Assembly (NCBI GenBank): GCA_021795795.1
Contig: JAJYPA010000043.1
Coordinates: 1 to 30,967, forward strand
DNA from: Pseudomonadota bacterium
GTDB taxonomy: Bacteria > Pseudomonadota > Gammaproteobacteria > Halothiobacillales > Halothiobacillaceae
Direction: 5' to 3'
DNA length: 30,967 nucleotides
Below the pieces are notes generated by a model. It did not search any database. It saw nothing but the letters and a program-made list of their open reading frames with translations, and had not been told where the DNA came from. Both the position numbers and the translations under genes were made by a program. Positions 15,365 to 23,003 of the stretch are shown piece by piece (position 1 is the stretch's first letter; each line of letters starts with the position of its first letter).

Positions 15365-17143
15365 CTAAAGCCCGTTCTGCTGCAACCACAGTTCAAACAC
15401 GGCCAGATGCCAGAGTTTCGCCCCCTGAAGACGGGTGAAATGCTGGTCCGGCTCGGCCAACAGTCGGTTCACATAGGCCGGTTCGAAGAGCCCCCGGGCC
15501 TGCGCCGGGGGCGAACTTAAAATATCGCGCATGAACTCAAGAAACAGGCCGCGGACAAATTTCAGGGCCGGAACCGGGAAGTAGCCTTTGGGTCGGTCGA
15601 TGACCGCATCCGGGATCCGGCCACGCGCAATGCGTTTGAGCATGCCTTTGCCCTCCAGATCGAGTTTGTGTGCCGCCGGCATTTGCATGGCGAGCTCGAC
15701 CAGCTCGTGGTCGAGAAATGGCACACGGGCCTCAAGACCCCAGGCCATCGTCATGTTATCGACGCGTTTGACCGGGTCATCGACAATCAGCGTGCTGACA
15801 TCCAGGCCCAGAACACGGTTGATATAGTTGCTCCCGCGAATGCGCGCGAGTTCTTCGCGGATGCGGCGGCTGGTGTGGTCTTCACCACGGAAGGGCGCGG
15901 TGATCATCGACATCAGTTCTTCGTGATCGCGGTCGAAATAATAGGGTGCGAATCGGGACAGATCGTCGCCGACGGCGGCATTCATTTGCGGATACCAGAA
16001 ATAGCCGCCGAAGACTTCATCGGCGCCCTGACCGCTCAAGACGACTTTCACCTCGCGGGAAACCTGTTCCGACAGCAGATAAAACGCCACCGCATCCTGC
16101 GCGAACATCGGCTCGCTCATCTGCGCAACCGCTTCGGGCAGTCGATCCAGTACCTGACTGTTTGGAATATGAAAGCGGTGGTGTTTGGTTTGATAGCGTT
16201 CGGCAACCGGGTCCGAGAATTCGAATTCGCTACCTTTTTCTTCTGGCTGATCTTCAAAACCGATGGTGAAGGTTTGGGGCGCAATGCCCGCTTCATGCGC
16301 CAAGGCCACGATCAGCGAGGAATCCAAGCCACCGGAGAGCAACACACCCACCGGGACATCGCTGATGTCCAGACGTCGTTTAACGGCCCTGAGCAGGCCC
16401 GCGTGAATCTGCTCCTGCCATTGTTGCGCGTTAAGATCGTGGCGTTCGGTCGCGTCGATCTGCCAGTAACGTGTCAGTGTTTTCTTTCCCGCCGCATCGA
16501 TCAGCAGGCTGTGGCCGGGTGGCAATTTACGCACGCCCTTGAGAATGGTGTGGGGCGCGGGCACCGACCCGTGCAGGGTGAACTGATGGTGCAATGCGAT
16601 CGGGTCGAATTCGGTATTGACCGAACCACCCGCGAGCAGGGCGGGCAGGCTGGATGCGAAGCGAAGCGGGGCAGTGGGATTGGTCGGGTCTTCGGTGTAA
16701 TACAGCGGTTTGATGCCCAAACGGTCGCGCGCCAGAAACAGGGCGTCGGACTTCAGATTCCAGATAGCGAAAGCGAACATGCCGGTCAGATGGCTGACGC
16801 AATCGGTGCCCCATTGCGCAAACGCCTTGAGAATGACCTCGGTATCGCCGGTGGATGTGAAGCGGTGCCCCAGTGCGCGCAGTTCCTGACGTAATTCGGG
16901 GTGATTGTAGATGGTGCCGTTAAACGCCAAAGCCAGCCCGTTTTCACGGTCGATCATCGGTTGCGCGCCGTGAAAGCTCAAATCCAGAATGGAAAGACGG
17001 CGATGCCCCAGCGCCAGCGGGCCATCGGAAAAGCTGCCCTCATGGTCGGGGCCACGTCGCTCCAGACGATCCATCATGCGCCGCACGGCCCCCAGGTCAG
17101 GGCGCGAGCCGGGCGCGGCCAGCCAGCCACAGATTCCGCACAT
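15365..17143 (-). CDS. Asparagine-synthase-like amidotransferase, N-acetylglutaminylglutamine type
   Basis: The product has 592 residues. The N-terminal glutaminase domain begins MCGICGW with the catalytic Cys2, and RRGPDHEGSFSDGPLALGHRR and FNGTIYNHPELR follow. The synthase domain has the ATP pyrophosphatase loop LLSGGLDSS (about 258-266). The segments HTILKGVRKLPPG, MSEPMFAQDAVAFYLLSEQ and LSGQGADEVFGGYFWYP resemble the amidotransferase of the NAGGN osmolyte pathway (often found in a trio with a GNAT-type synthetase and an M42-like peptidase). Neither partner is beside it here: neighbours are the adaptor gene (convergent) and mnmC (divergent). A plain AsnB function is the alternative. Confidence 0.75.
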   Translation of the reverse strand: MCGICGWLAAPGSRPDLGAVRRMMDRLERRGPDHEGSFSDGPLALGHRRLSILDLSFHGAQPMIDRENGLALAFNGTIYNHPELRQELRALGHRFTSTGDTEVILKAFAQWGTDCVSHLTGMFAFAIWNLKSDALFLARDRLGIKPLYYTEDPTNPTAPLRFASSLPALLAGGSVNTEFDPIALHHQFTLHGSVPAPHTILKGVRKLPPGHSLLIDAAGKKTLTRYWQIDATERHDLNAQQWQEQIHAGLLRAVKRRLDISDVPVGVLLSGGLDSSLIVALAHEAGIAPQTFTIGFEDQPEEKGSEFEFSDPVAERYQTKHHRFHIPNSQVLDRLPEAVAQMSEPMFAQDAVAFYLLSEQVSREVKVVLSGQGADEVFGGYFWYPQMNAAVGDDLSRFAPYYFDRDHEELMSMITAPFRGEDHTSRRIREELARIRGSNYINRVLGLDVSTLIVDDPVKRVDNMTMAWGLEARVPFLDHELVELAMQMPAAHKLDLEGKGMLKRIARGRIPDAVIDRPKGYFPVPALKFVRGLFLEFMRDILSSPPAQARGLFEPAYVNRLLAEPDQHFTRLQGAKLWHLAVFELWLQQNGL

Positions 17144-17310
17144 GCGTTTATCCTTCGGTTAATCTAACCAGAGTCATTTAAGATGGGCGAATTTTAGCAG
17201 CCCGGTCACTTTCTGTTCCGTTTTTCGGCTCGTCAATTGGTCCAATGTTCACCGTCTTTGGTCTCGTGGCGGACCGTATGAATGCTCAACACACTGTTTG
17301 GTTTGATTTT

Positions 17311-19200
17311 ATGACGATTCCTTCCTGCGCTATTTCATGGGCCGACGTGCAATGGCGAGCCGATGGCAGCCCGTACTCGCCCGACTATGGCGATATCTAT
17401 TACTCGGCGGCAGGTGGATTGGCGGAGAAGAAGGCCGTGTTTCTGGAAGGGTGTGCCTTGCCCGCGCGATTCGCTGCCGGAACACCCACGCATGTACTGG
17501 AACTGGGTTTTGGCACCGGTTTGAGTTTTCTCACAACTTGGGCCGCCTTTCTGCAACACGCACCTGAACCGAATCCAACCCCTGGATTCAAGCCCGACTT
17601 GTTCTTCTATTCGATTGAAAAGCATCCGTGGTCCCGTGCCGATTTCCTGAAAATGGCCACGCAATGGCCTGAATTGGCAGCGCTCGCGGTCGAACTGGCC
17701 GAACAATGGCCTGATCCTTTGCTGGGATTCCACCGGCGATTTTTGTCTCACGGGCGCGTGGTTCTGACCCTGGTTTTTGGTGATGTCGACTGGGCGTTAA
17801 AGCAACTGCAAGCGCCGTTTCATGCTTTTTATCTGGATGGATTCAGCCCGCGGCTGAACGACGCCATGTGGTCGCCGCACGTATTCCGGGCGTTGGCCCG
17901 ACTGGCTGCGGATGAGGCCAGGGTTGCCACCTACTCCTCGGCCAATGCGGTGGCAGAAGGTCTCACCGCCGCAGGCTTTCTGGTGGAAAAAGTGCCCGGT
18001 TTTGGTCTCAAAAAACACCGGCTGGTGGCGACACGGCGGCCGATGATGCGCAGTCGCAAACCCCATCGGCATAAACCGCCGACATCGGTTGTGGTGATCG
18101 GCGCGGGGATTGCGGGCTTGACCATGGCGTATGCCCTTGCCCGAAGGCAGGTTGAGGTAACCGTAATCGATGCCGCGGCCACGCTCGGTGAGGGTGCTTC
18201 TGGTAACCCGGCGGGTGTCTTGTCGCCCTTGTTGAGCCGGGATTGCCATGCCGCCACCCGGCTGACCCAAATCGGTTTGGGATTCGCGCGGCAACAGATC
18301 AAACAGTTGCAGCAGGCGGGATTCAGTGTGCCTGCCGCATTTGATGGCGTCGTGCAGCTCGCCCGTGACGATATTCATGCCCAGCGTCAGCAGCAAATCG
18401 CCGATGAGCAAAGTTACGCGCCGGAATTTGCGCAATGGCTCGATTCATCGGTCTTGTCCGGCAAGTTGGGGGTAGAAGTAACAGAACCGGGCTGTTACTT
18501 TCCTTCCGCCGGATGGGTATCGCCACACGATTGGCTAGTGGCCTTGCAGGCACACCCTGGGATTTCCCTTCGCATGAATACGGAGGTTGCCGATCTCTCC
18601 TTCGAGAATGGCTTCTGGCGCGGTTATTCGGTTTCGGGCGAGGTGTTGTTTTCCTCGTCTTGGGTCGTGTTGGCGAATGCAGGGGCCGTTTCGTCTCTTT
18701 TGCCGGAATTTGAATCCGTGCTTACGGCCTGTCGGGGGCAGGTGGATTGGATTGACCGAAGCGATTCCTCTGAGCTTGCGTATGTCCAAATGCCGCTGAT
18801 GCGCGAGGGTTACATGCTGGATCTGCCGGATGGTCGGCGGGTATTTGGCGCCAGCTTCAAGCCGGGTGATCAGGATTTGGCATGGCGTGTTGAAGAACGA
18901 ATGGAAAATCTGGAGCGACTGGCCGGATTGTCGCTAAATCTGGTTACACCCACGATTCAAGATCACAGCGAAAATCGGGGGCGCGTTTCACTTCGTGCAA
19001 CAAGCCGGGATCGCTTGCCGATTGTCGGCGAGATACCCGGTCAATCCGGACTGATGGTCAATACCGGTCACGGCTCAAGGGGCTTGACTTGGTGCCCTCT
19101 GCTGGCGGAAGTATTGGCGGCTTCGTGTTGCGGTGAGCCGAATCCGGTGCCACTATCTTTACTGCGGGCTTTGCGACCAGAAAGGGTGATTGAAGAGTAG
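17311..19200 (+). CDS. mnmC: Bifunctional tRNA mnm5s2U34 synthesis protein MnmC
   Basis: The product has 629 residues from the ATG at 17311; upstream in-frame starts at 17245 and 17278 would add residues not seen in E. coli MnmC, whose start aligns here. The N-terminal methyltransferase domain has ISWADVQWRADGSPYSPDY, YYSAAGGLAE and the SAM loop ELGFGTGLSFLT (about 59-70). The C-terminal FAD-dependent oxidoreductase begins at VVVIGAGIAGLTMAYALARR (about 260-280), with GEGASGNPAGVLSP and NTGHGSRGLTWCPLLAE near the end. MnmC removes carboxymethyl from cmnm5U34 and then methylates the amine in the wobble position of several tRNAs. It converges with ptsH, only two bases between stops. Confidence 0.95.
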   Translation: MTIPSCAISWADVQWRADGSPYSPDYGDIYYSAAGGLAEKKAVFLEGCALPARFAAGTPTHVLELGFGTGLSFLTTWAAFLQHAPEPNPTPGFKPDLFFYSIEKHPWSRADFLKMATQWPELAALAVELAEQWPDPLLGFHRRFLSHGRVVLTLVFGDVDWALKQLQAPFHAFYLDGFSPRLNDAMWSPHVFRALARLAADEARVATYSSANAVAEGLTAAGFLVEKVPGFGLKKHRLVATRRPMMRSRKPHRHKPPTSVVVIGAGIAGLTMAYALARRQVEVTVIDAAATLGEGASGNPAGVLSPLLSRDCHAATRLTQIGLGFARQQIKQLQQAGFSVPAAFDGVVQLARDDIHAQRQQQIADEQSYAPEFAQWLDSSVLSGKLGVEVTEPGCYFPSAGWVSPHDWLVALQAHPGISLRMNTEVADLSFENGFWRGYSVSGEVLFSSSWVVLANAGAVSSLLPEFESVLTACRGQVDWIDRSDSSELAYVQMPLMREGYMLDLPDGRRVFGASFKPGDQDLAWRVEERMENLERLAGLSLNLVTPTIQDHSENRGRVSLRATSRDRLPIVGEIPGQSGLMVNTGHGSRGLTWCPLLAEVLAASCCGEPNPVPLSLLRALRPERVIEE

Positions 19201-19202
19201 CT

Positions 19203-19472
19203 TTATTCCGGTTCGCCGAAGCGCTGGGCGATCAGCTGATTCAGTGCCTCCATGGCAGCCTGTTCGTCTTCACCATCGGTGCTGATTTCGATTGTCATGC
19301 CACGGGCAGCGGCCAGCATCATCAGACCCATAATGGACTTGCCATTGACGGTTCTACCCAGATGTTTCACCTCGATCTTGCATTCGAACTGTGAGGCGAG
19401 GGTGGAGAATTTGGCCGCAGCGCGGGCATGCAGGCCAAGTTTATTGATGATTTCTATCGACTCCGTACGCAT
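19203..19472 (-). CDS. ptsO: HPr-family phosphocarrier (nitrogen PTS, NPr-like)
   Basis: The product has 89 residues. NKLGLHARAAAKF places the phosphoryl-accepting His at position 15, and GKSIMGLM puts the regulatory Ser at position 46, the residue that HPr kinase phosphorylates. Its start overlaps the EIIA stop by one base (TGATG). Together with ptsN, rapZ, hprK and the mannose-type EIIA it makes a regulatory PTS branch with no sugar permease. Enzyme I is not in the window. ptsH would be an equal name; the cluster position favours NPr. Confidence 0.92.
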   Translation of the reverse strand: MRTESIEIINKLGLHARAAAKFSTLASQFECKIEVKHLGRTVNGKSIMGLMMLAAARGMTIEISTDGEDEQAAMEALNQLIAQRFGEPE

Positions 19473-19864
19473 CAGGCCGCGTCGCCTTCGATAATGCCTT
19501 CGCGGCCACCGGAGGCCACGCGCTCGGTCATTTCTGCGAGTGTCAGTTGGGGATAATTCATCGCCCGTACGACCATCGGCAGGTTGACACCGGAGATGAC
19601 ATGCACGCGATTTTTTTCCTTGAGGCGATGGGCAATGTTGGATGGCGTGGAACCATACATGTCAGTCAGCACCAGCACGCCGTCGCCTTGATCGAGATCC
19701 GCCACTCTTTTGCGCGCGCGGCTCAGTAATTCGATGGGGTCATCGTCCTGCAGAACGGTCAGGTTGCCTGCCGGGATGGGCGCCACTTCCATCATGTCCG
19801 TAGCCGTTTCCAGCAGTTGCGCGCCGATATGGTTGTGACAGATCAATAAAATTCCAACGGTCAT
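19472..19864 (-). CDS. PTS EIIA of the mannose family (EIIA-Man-like)
   Basis: The product has 130 residues. ILLICHNHIGAQLLETA places the active His at position 10, as in ManX. DGVLVLTDMYGSTPSNIAHRL (about 61-81) and HVISGVNLPMVVRAM (about 88-102) are further family motifs. No EIIB, EIIC or EIID for mannose is present, so this is the stand-alone regulatory EIIA found with HPr in many proteobacteria, likely to take phosphate from HPr(His15-P) and act as a regulator. GGAGCGAAAATG gives the start. A structured repeat (copy B) lies just upstream and stretches into the end of rapZ. Confidence 0.9.
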   Translation of the reverse strand: MTVGILLICHNHIGAQLLETATDMMEVAPIPAGNLTVLQDDDPIELLSRARKRVADLDQGDGVLVLTDMYGSTPSNIAHRLKEKNRVHVISGVNLPMVVRAMNYPQLTLAEMTERVASGGREGIIEGDAA

Positions 19865-19884
19865 TTTCGCTCCGATTCAATTGG

Positions 19885-20022
19885 ATGCTGAAAAATCCAT
19901 CCATAGATTTTCCAGCTCAGCTTGTTGCAGCGCATGTCCGCAAAAATCTGCACGAACAACGATCTACATCGTTGTTCGTGTTGGGGCATCCTACCCCAAA
20001 CAGTAAACGCTGACACTCAGCG
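19885..20022. repeat. Structured intergenic repeat, copy B
   Basis: It starts ATGCTGA at 19885. Helix X pairs 19887-19897 with 19906-19916 (10 of 11). Helix Y is weak (19925-19928 with 19940-19943). Helix Z pairs 19951-19963 with 19968-19980 (13 bp, perfect). Helix W pairs 19981-19988 with 19992-19999 (7 of 8). A run of about 29 bases (19972-20000) is identical to the matching part of copy A except one base. TCAGCG at 20017-20022 corresponds to the distal arm in copy A and overlaps the rapZ stop codon; it also forms a hairpin with 20007-20013. It separates rapZ from the EIIA gene on the same strand. Confidence 0.85.
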
Positions 20023-20880
20023 TTCACCTAGATCACGATGGCGGATGATGAGGTGATCGAAGCGCGGGTGCAAGTCTTCGAACAAATGTTCGACCAGATA
20101 GACCGAACGATGCTTGCCGCCCGTGCAACCGATTGAACAGGTGACGTAGCTGCGATCGGTGCGCACCAGTTCGTTAAGTGTATTGCCCAGGAAATCCCGG
20201 AGATACCCGCGGGTCTTGTGGGTGATCGGGTGTTGTTCCAGGTAATCGATCACCACGCGATCATTGCCGTTAAAAGGGCGCAGTTCGGGAACCCAGTGAG
20301 GATTGGGCAGATACCTGATATCAAAAAGAAAGTCGCTGTCCAGCGGAATGCCATGCTTGAACCCGAACGACTGAAGCAAAATAGTCGGGCCGGACGGGTC
20401 ACGCCCGATCACCCGTCGGGAAATATCTTCCCTGATCTGGTGGATTGTTGTGTAGCTTGTGTCGATGACCAGATCGGCCTGAGCGCGCATGGGGAGCAGC
20501 AGCTCCGTCTCCTGGCTGATGGCCTCGACCAGGTTTTCAATGCGGTTGGAGAGCGGATGGCGGCGCCGGGTTTCACTGAAACGGGTCACGATGCGGGCTT
20601 CGCTGGCCTCAAGAAACAGGCTTTGAATCGCCAGTTGCGGGTAATCCGTTTTCAGTTTCTCGATTCGTTGCGGCAGTTGGCGCAACGCGGCTTCTGGCGA
20701 GCGCGCATCAATACTAATGGCAATACCGCGCGCCTGAATATCCCCGTGCTGGTAAATCTGAAGTAGATTGTCCAGCAATTCGGGTGGCAGGTTATCGATA
20801 CAGTAAAAACCGGCGTCCTCGAGCGACGCCAGGGCGACCGATTTACCCGAACCCGATTGGCCGGTCACGATCAACACCAT
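20017..20880 (-). CDS. rapZ: RNase adapter protein RapZ
   Basis: The product has 287 residues from the ATG at 20880, near E. coli RapZ (284). A TTG at 20928 would add 16 residues and lacks a ribosome site. LIVTGQSGSGKSVAL (about 3-17) is the P-loop. DNLPPELL (about 29-36), SFGFKHGIPLDSDFLFDIRYLPNP (about 175-198) and CTGGKHRSV near the C-terminus are RapZ signatures. In E. coli, RapZ guides RNase E to the sRNA GlmZ to control glucosamine-6-phosphate synthesis. It lies between hprK and the EIIA gene. Its stop lies inside repeat copy B. Confidence 0.93.
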   Translation of the reverse strand: MVLIVTGQSGSGKSVALASLEDAGFYCIDNLPPELLDNLLQIYQHGDIQARGIAISIDARSPEAALRQLPQRIEKLKTDYPQLAIQSLFLEASEARIVTRFSETRRRHPLSNRIENLVEAISQETELLLPMRAQADLVIDTSYTTIHQIREDISRRVIGRDPSGPTILLQSFGFKHGIPLDSDFLFDIRYLPNPHWVPELRPFNGNDRVVIDYLEQHPITHKTRGYLRDFLGNTLNELVRTDRSYVTCSIGCTGGKHRSVYLVEHLFEDLHPRFDHLIIRHRDLGER

Positions 20881-20979
20881 GGCCGATTGATTCGGCTCTC
20901 GTTGTTTATGCGTTATCAGGGTATTCAAGCCGGGGTCTCGTGGATCGATTTGATCGTGTCGTTCATAGTGCTCCGAGGG

Positions 20980-21834
20980 CTACATTACGGGGATTCGGCC
21001 CGGCCTGACTGAATCGTTGCCGGTTCGTTCCAGATTATGCTGCCGGACGACCGTTTCGACAAATACGGCGATGTTTCTACCGGGTGCGATCGGTAATCGA
21101 AAAAGAGGAATTATTTCCTGGCAGATCATGATTTGTCCCCGCTCACCGCGCAGACGGTCGTCGGCATGGATTTTTTTATGATCGGCTGCGTAGAGTTCGA
21201 TCAGCAGACGCAGATTTTTGTGCGGTTTTAGCGCGTTGTCACCAAACAATGATCGGACATTGATGATGCCGAGGCCGCGGACTTCCAGCAGGTCCTTAAT
21301 GTTGTCCGGACAATGACCTTCAATGCCCTGATGGCCGCGGATGAAGTAGGGCGCGTCGTCCGCGATCAGCCGGTGTCCGCGCGATAAGAGCTCAAGCGCC
21401 AATTCGCTTTTTCCGATTCCCGAGTCACCGGTAATCAGTACGCCGGAACCCGCCACTTCCATGAATACACCATGCTGCCATTGTCGGTTCTGCTGGCGTC
21501 GCTCGGCAAAGAGCCAGGACGTTACGGCAGCGTCATCCTGTGTGGTGTACAGAAAGGTCGAGTTGGACGATGGGTGTTGTCGAACCCATTTTGTCGCTTC
21601 TTCAGCCGTACAGTCGGTCAAGATGAAGGTGAGGGGGAGATCCGGCAAAGGTTCTTTTCGTGCCATGATGGCGGTGCGCAGATGTTTATCCAAAAGGCCG
21701 ATGGGTTGTGGCTCCAAAGGGTTGAAGCGATCAAACCGCAGATCGGGATTGAACAGGTGCTGGTACGCCGGATGGTTGTGTGCTCCAGTGGCTTCGAATT
21801 CAAGTGGGAGAATTTGAGGGTGGGGCATTGTCAT
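20980..21834 (-). CDS. hprK: HPr(Ser) kinase/phosphorylase
   Basis: The product has 284 residues. The C-terminal kinase domain has QHGVFMEVAGSGVLITGDSG (about 120-139) with the P-loop GDSGIGKS, then LIADDAP and the signature EVRGLGIINV (about 184-193). The N-terminal domain is less conserved (residues 1-115). It phosphorylates HPr on Ser46 with ATP or pyrophosphate and reverses this with phosphate. Its target Ser46 is present in the HPr gene downstream. HprK is typical of Firmicutes but occurs in several proteobacterial lineages beside rapZ and ptsN. It starts 33 bases after ptsN ends. Confidence 0.95.
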   Translation of the reverse strand: MTMPHPQILPLEFEATGAHNHPAYQHLFNPDLRFDRFNPLEPQPIGLLDKHLRTAIMARKEPLPDLPLTFILTDCTAEEATKWVRQHPSSNSTFLYTTQDDAAVTSWLFAERRQQNRQWQHGVFMEVAGSGVLITGDSGIGKSELALELLSRGHRLIADDAPYFIRGHQGIEGHCPDNIKDLLEVRGLGIINVRSLFGDNALKPHKNLRLLIELYAADHKKIHADDRLRGERGQIMICQEIIPLFRLPIAPGRNIAVFVETVVRQHNLERTGNDSVRPGRIPVM

Positions 21835-21867
21835 GGTATCCAGCCAGCGCGCGGTCGTGAGGTCCGA

Positions 21868-22347
21868 TTACTCGTCGGGCGTGGCGAGCGGACTCAGCCA
21901 TTCAATCAGAAGACCTCGGATCCGTTCAGGGCTTTTCGTCTGCATCATGGCTTCGCGGTCCTCTTCGTTGGATAGGTGCTCAGCGAGAAGACCGAGAATG
22001 GCGAGATGGTTTTCAGGACACTCGGCCGGCACAATCAATCCGATGATCAAGCGTACGGGTTGATTATCCACCGCGCCGAAATCAATGCCTTCGGTCAGAC
22101 GGATGACGGCACCGCGCGGGCGCAGGGTGGCTGTGTCTCTGCCATGTGGGATCGCGATACCCTTGCCGATGGCCGTGCAGCCGAGGCGTTCGCGTTCGAT
22201 CAGGATTTCGTAAATTCGCGTGGATTCCTGTCCGCCGAGTTGGTCGTCGGCCAACAGTCCGGCAAGTACTTCCAGTACCCGTTTACGGCTTTGATAGACC
22301 TCGTCAATCAAAATCCGCTGTAATGGAAATAAATCAGCGATGTTCAT
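21868..22347 (-). CDS. ptsN: PTS nitrogen regulatory protein EIIA-Ntr
   Basis: The product has 159 residues and the EIIA fructose/nitrogen fold. CTAIGKGIAIPHGR carries the phospho-accepting His at about 68. EGIDFGAVDNQPVRLIIGLIVP (about 95-116) is a family motif. It controls potassium transport and other targets in E. coli and Pseudomonas. AGGTGATTC is a fair ribosome site before the ATG at 22347. A 347-base gap separates it from hpf, unlike the compact order usual here, so it may have its own promoter. Confidence 0.93.
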   Translation of the reverse strand: MNIADLFPLQRILIDEVYQSRKRVLEVLAGLLADDQLGGQESTRIYEILIERERLGCTAIGKGIAIPHGRDTATLRPRGAVIRLTEGIDFGAVDNQPVRLIIGLIVPAECPENHLAILGLLAEHLSNEEDREAMMQTKSPERIRGLLIEWLSPLATPDE

Positions 22348-22694
22348 GAATCACCTGTAAGCGAAACTTTGCTCGAGAAGCGAGCTTCCGAGCCGAGAAG
22401 TTGGTTCGGGATGGAGCAGGCGGCAGAGGATACGCCCTAAACGATGCGCTGACATGTTTAAATTTCCCGTCCTTCTACATTAAAACCGAATACTCGGGGC
22501 CGCCATTAACGGGCTTATTGATCGAGGTCGGCCCGAAATTCTCGCCAGTTTGGCTTCATCATGCGGCGCGCTCAAAAAATAAGGGACGACGATCATATCT
22601 ACGCGAAGTAAATAGATTGCCGCCCATCAAAGGAGTCTACCCATGGAATGCCTATGTATGCAGCGATGCCCACTGGCAGACAATGACCGTTGGG
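22348..22694. other. 347-base gap between ptsN and hpf
   Basis: In related bacteria hpf and ptsN are nearly adjacent; here 347 bases separate them. A short inverted repeat lies near the ptsN end (GCTCG with CGAGC, about 22370-22384). A plus-strand short ORF with a strong ribosome site starts at 22643, and a hairpin plus T-run lies at 22682-22717; both are listed separately. I see no tRNA, no known RNA and no clear promoter. The minus-strand ptsN leader must lie within it unless it is read from hpf. Confidence 0.5.
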
Positions 22695-22732
22695 TTAACG
22701 GTGATCGGTCATTTTTTCCTTGTGTTTCATGA
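22643..22732 (+). CDS. Candidate small ORF (29 aa, doubtful)
   Basis: AAAGGAG at 22629-22635, seven bases before ATG at 22643, is one of the best plus-strand ribosome sites in this region. The frame encodes 29 residues with four Cys (positions 3, 5, 9 and 27: MECLCMQRC at the start) and no membrane helix. It overlaps the 3' end of hpf on the other strand, so part of its sequence is constrained by hpf. It may be a chance ORF or a leader peptide; the hairpin and T-run within it resemble an attenuator. Confidence 0.2.
   Translation: MECLCMQRCPLADNDRWVNGDRSFFPCVS
22682..22717 (+). terminator. Possible plus-strand intrinsic terminator
   Basis: AATGACCG (22682-22689) pairs perfectly with CGGTCATT (22706-22713), followed by four more Ts to 22717. 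The loop is 16 bases, and an alternative inner hairpin (ACCGTT with AACGGT) competes. It reads on the plus strand only and overlaps the end of hpf, so it may be incidental. Confidence 0.35.
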
Positions 22733-22988
22733 TCTGGCGATCGAGCTTGTCGATCAACGTGTCAACCGATGCGTACATGTCTTCGGATTCGGCTTCCGCA
22801 TGCACATCATTCCCGCTCATATGCAGTGTAGCTTCCACTTTTTGCACTTTCTTTTCGACGGTAAGAATGACATGGACGTTGATCACTTTGTCGAAATGCC
22901 GCTTGAGCTTGCTGAATTTACTCTGAATATAATCTCGCAGCGCGTCAGTGATATCAACGTGATGGCCGGTGATTTCAATTTGCATCAT
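22695..22988 (-). CDS. hpf: Ribosome hibernation promoting factor (short HPF)
   Basis: The product has 97 residues. MQIEITGHHVDITDALRDYI and the basic KFSKLKRHFDKV open the ribosome-binding fold, and GNDVHAEAESEDMYASVDTL with IDKLDRQIMKHKEK closes it. It is the short form without the long C-terminal dimer domain. HPF binds the 30S decoding region and helps 100S dimers form in stationary phase. It is next to rpoN (15 bases), as in most gammaproteobacteria. AAAGGAGCAAATG gives the start. Its end overlaps the plus-strand hairpin. Confidence 0.94.
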   Translation of the reverse strand: MMQIEITGHHVDITDALRDYIQSKFSKLKRHFDKVINVHVILTVEKKVQKVEATLHMSGNDVHAEAESEDMYASVDTLIDKLDRQIMKHKEKMTDHR

Positions 22989-23003
22989 TTGCTCCTTTCG
23001 CCT

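Noticed and set aside
15668..16894. Long plus-strand ORF (408 residues) opposite the amidotransferase
   Set aside because: It is a shadow of the amidotransferase gene on the other strand, with no domain of its own.
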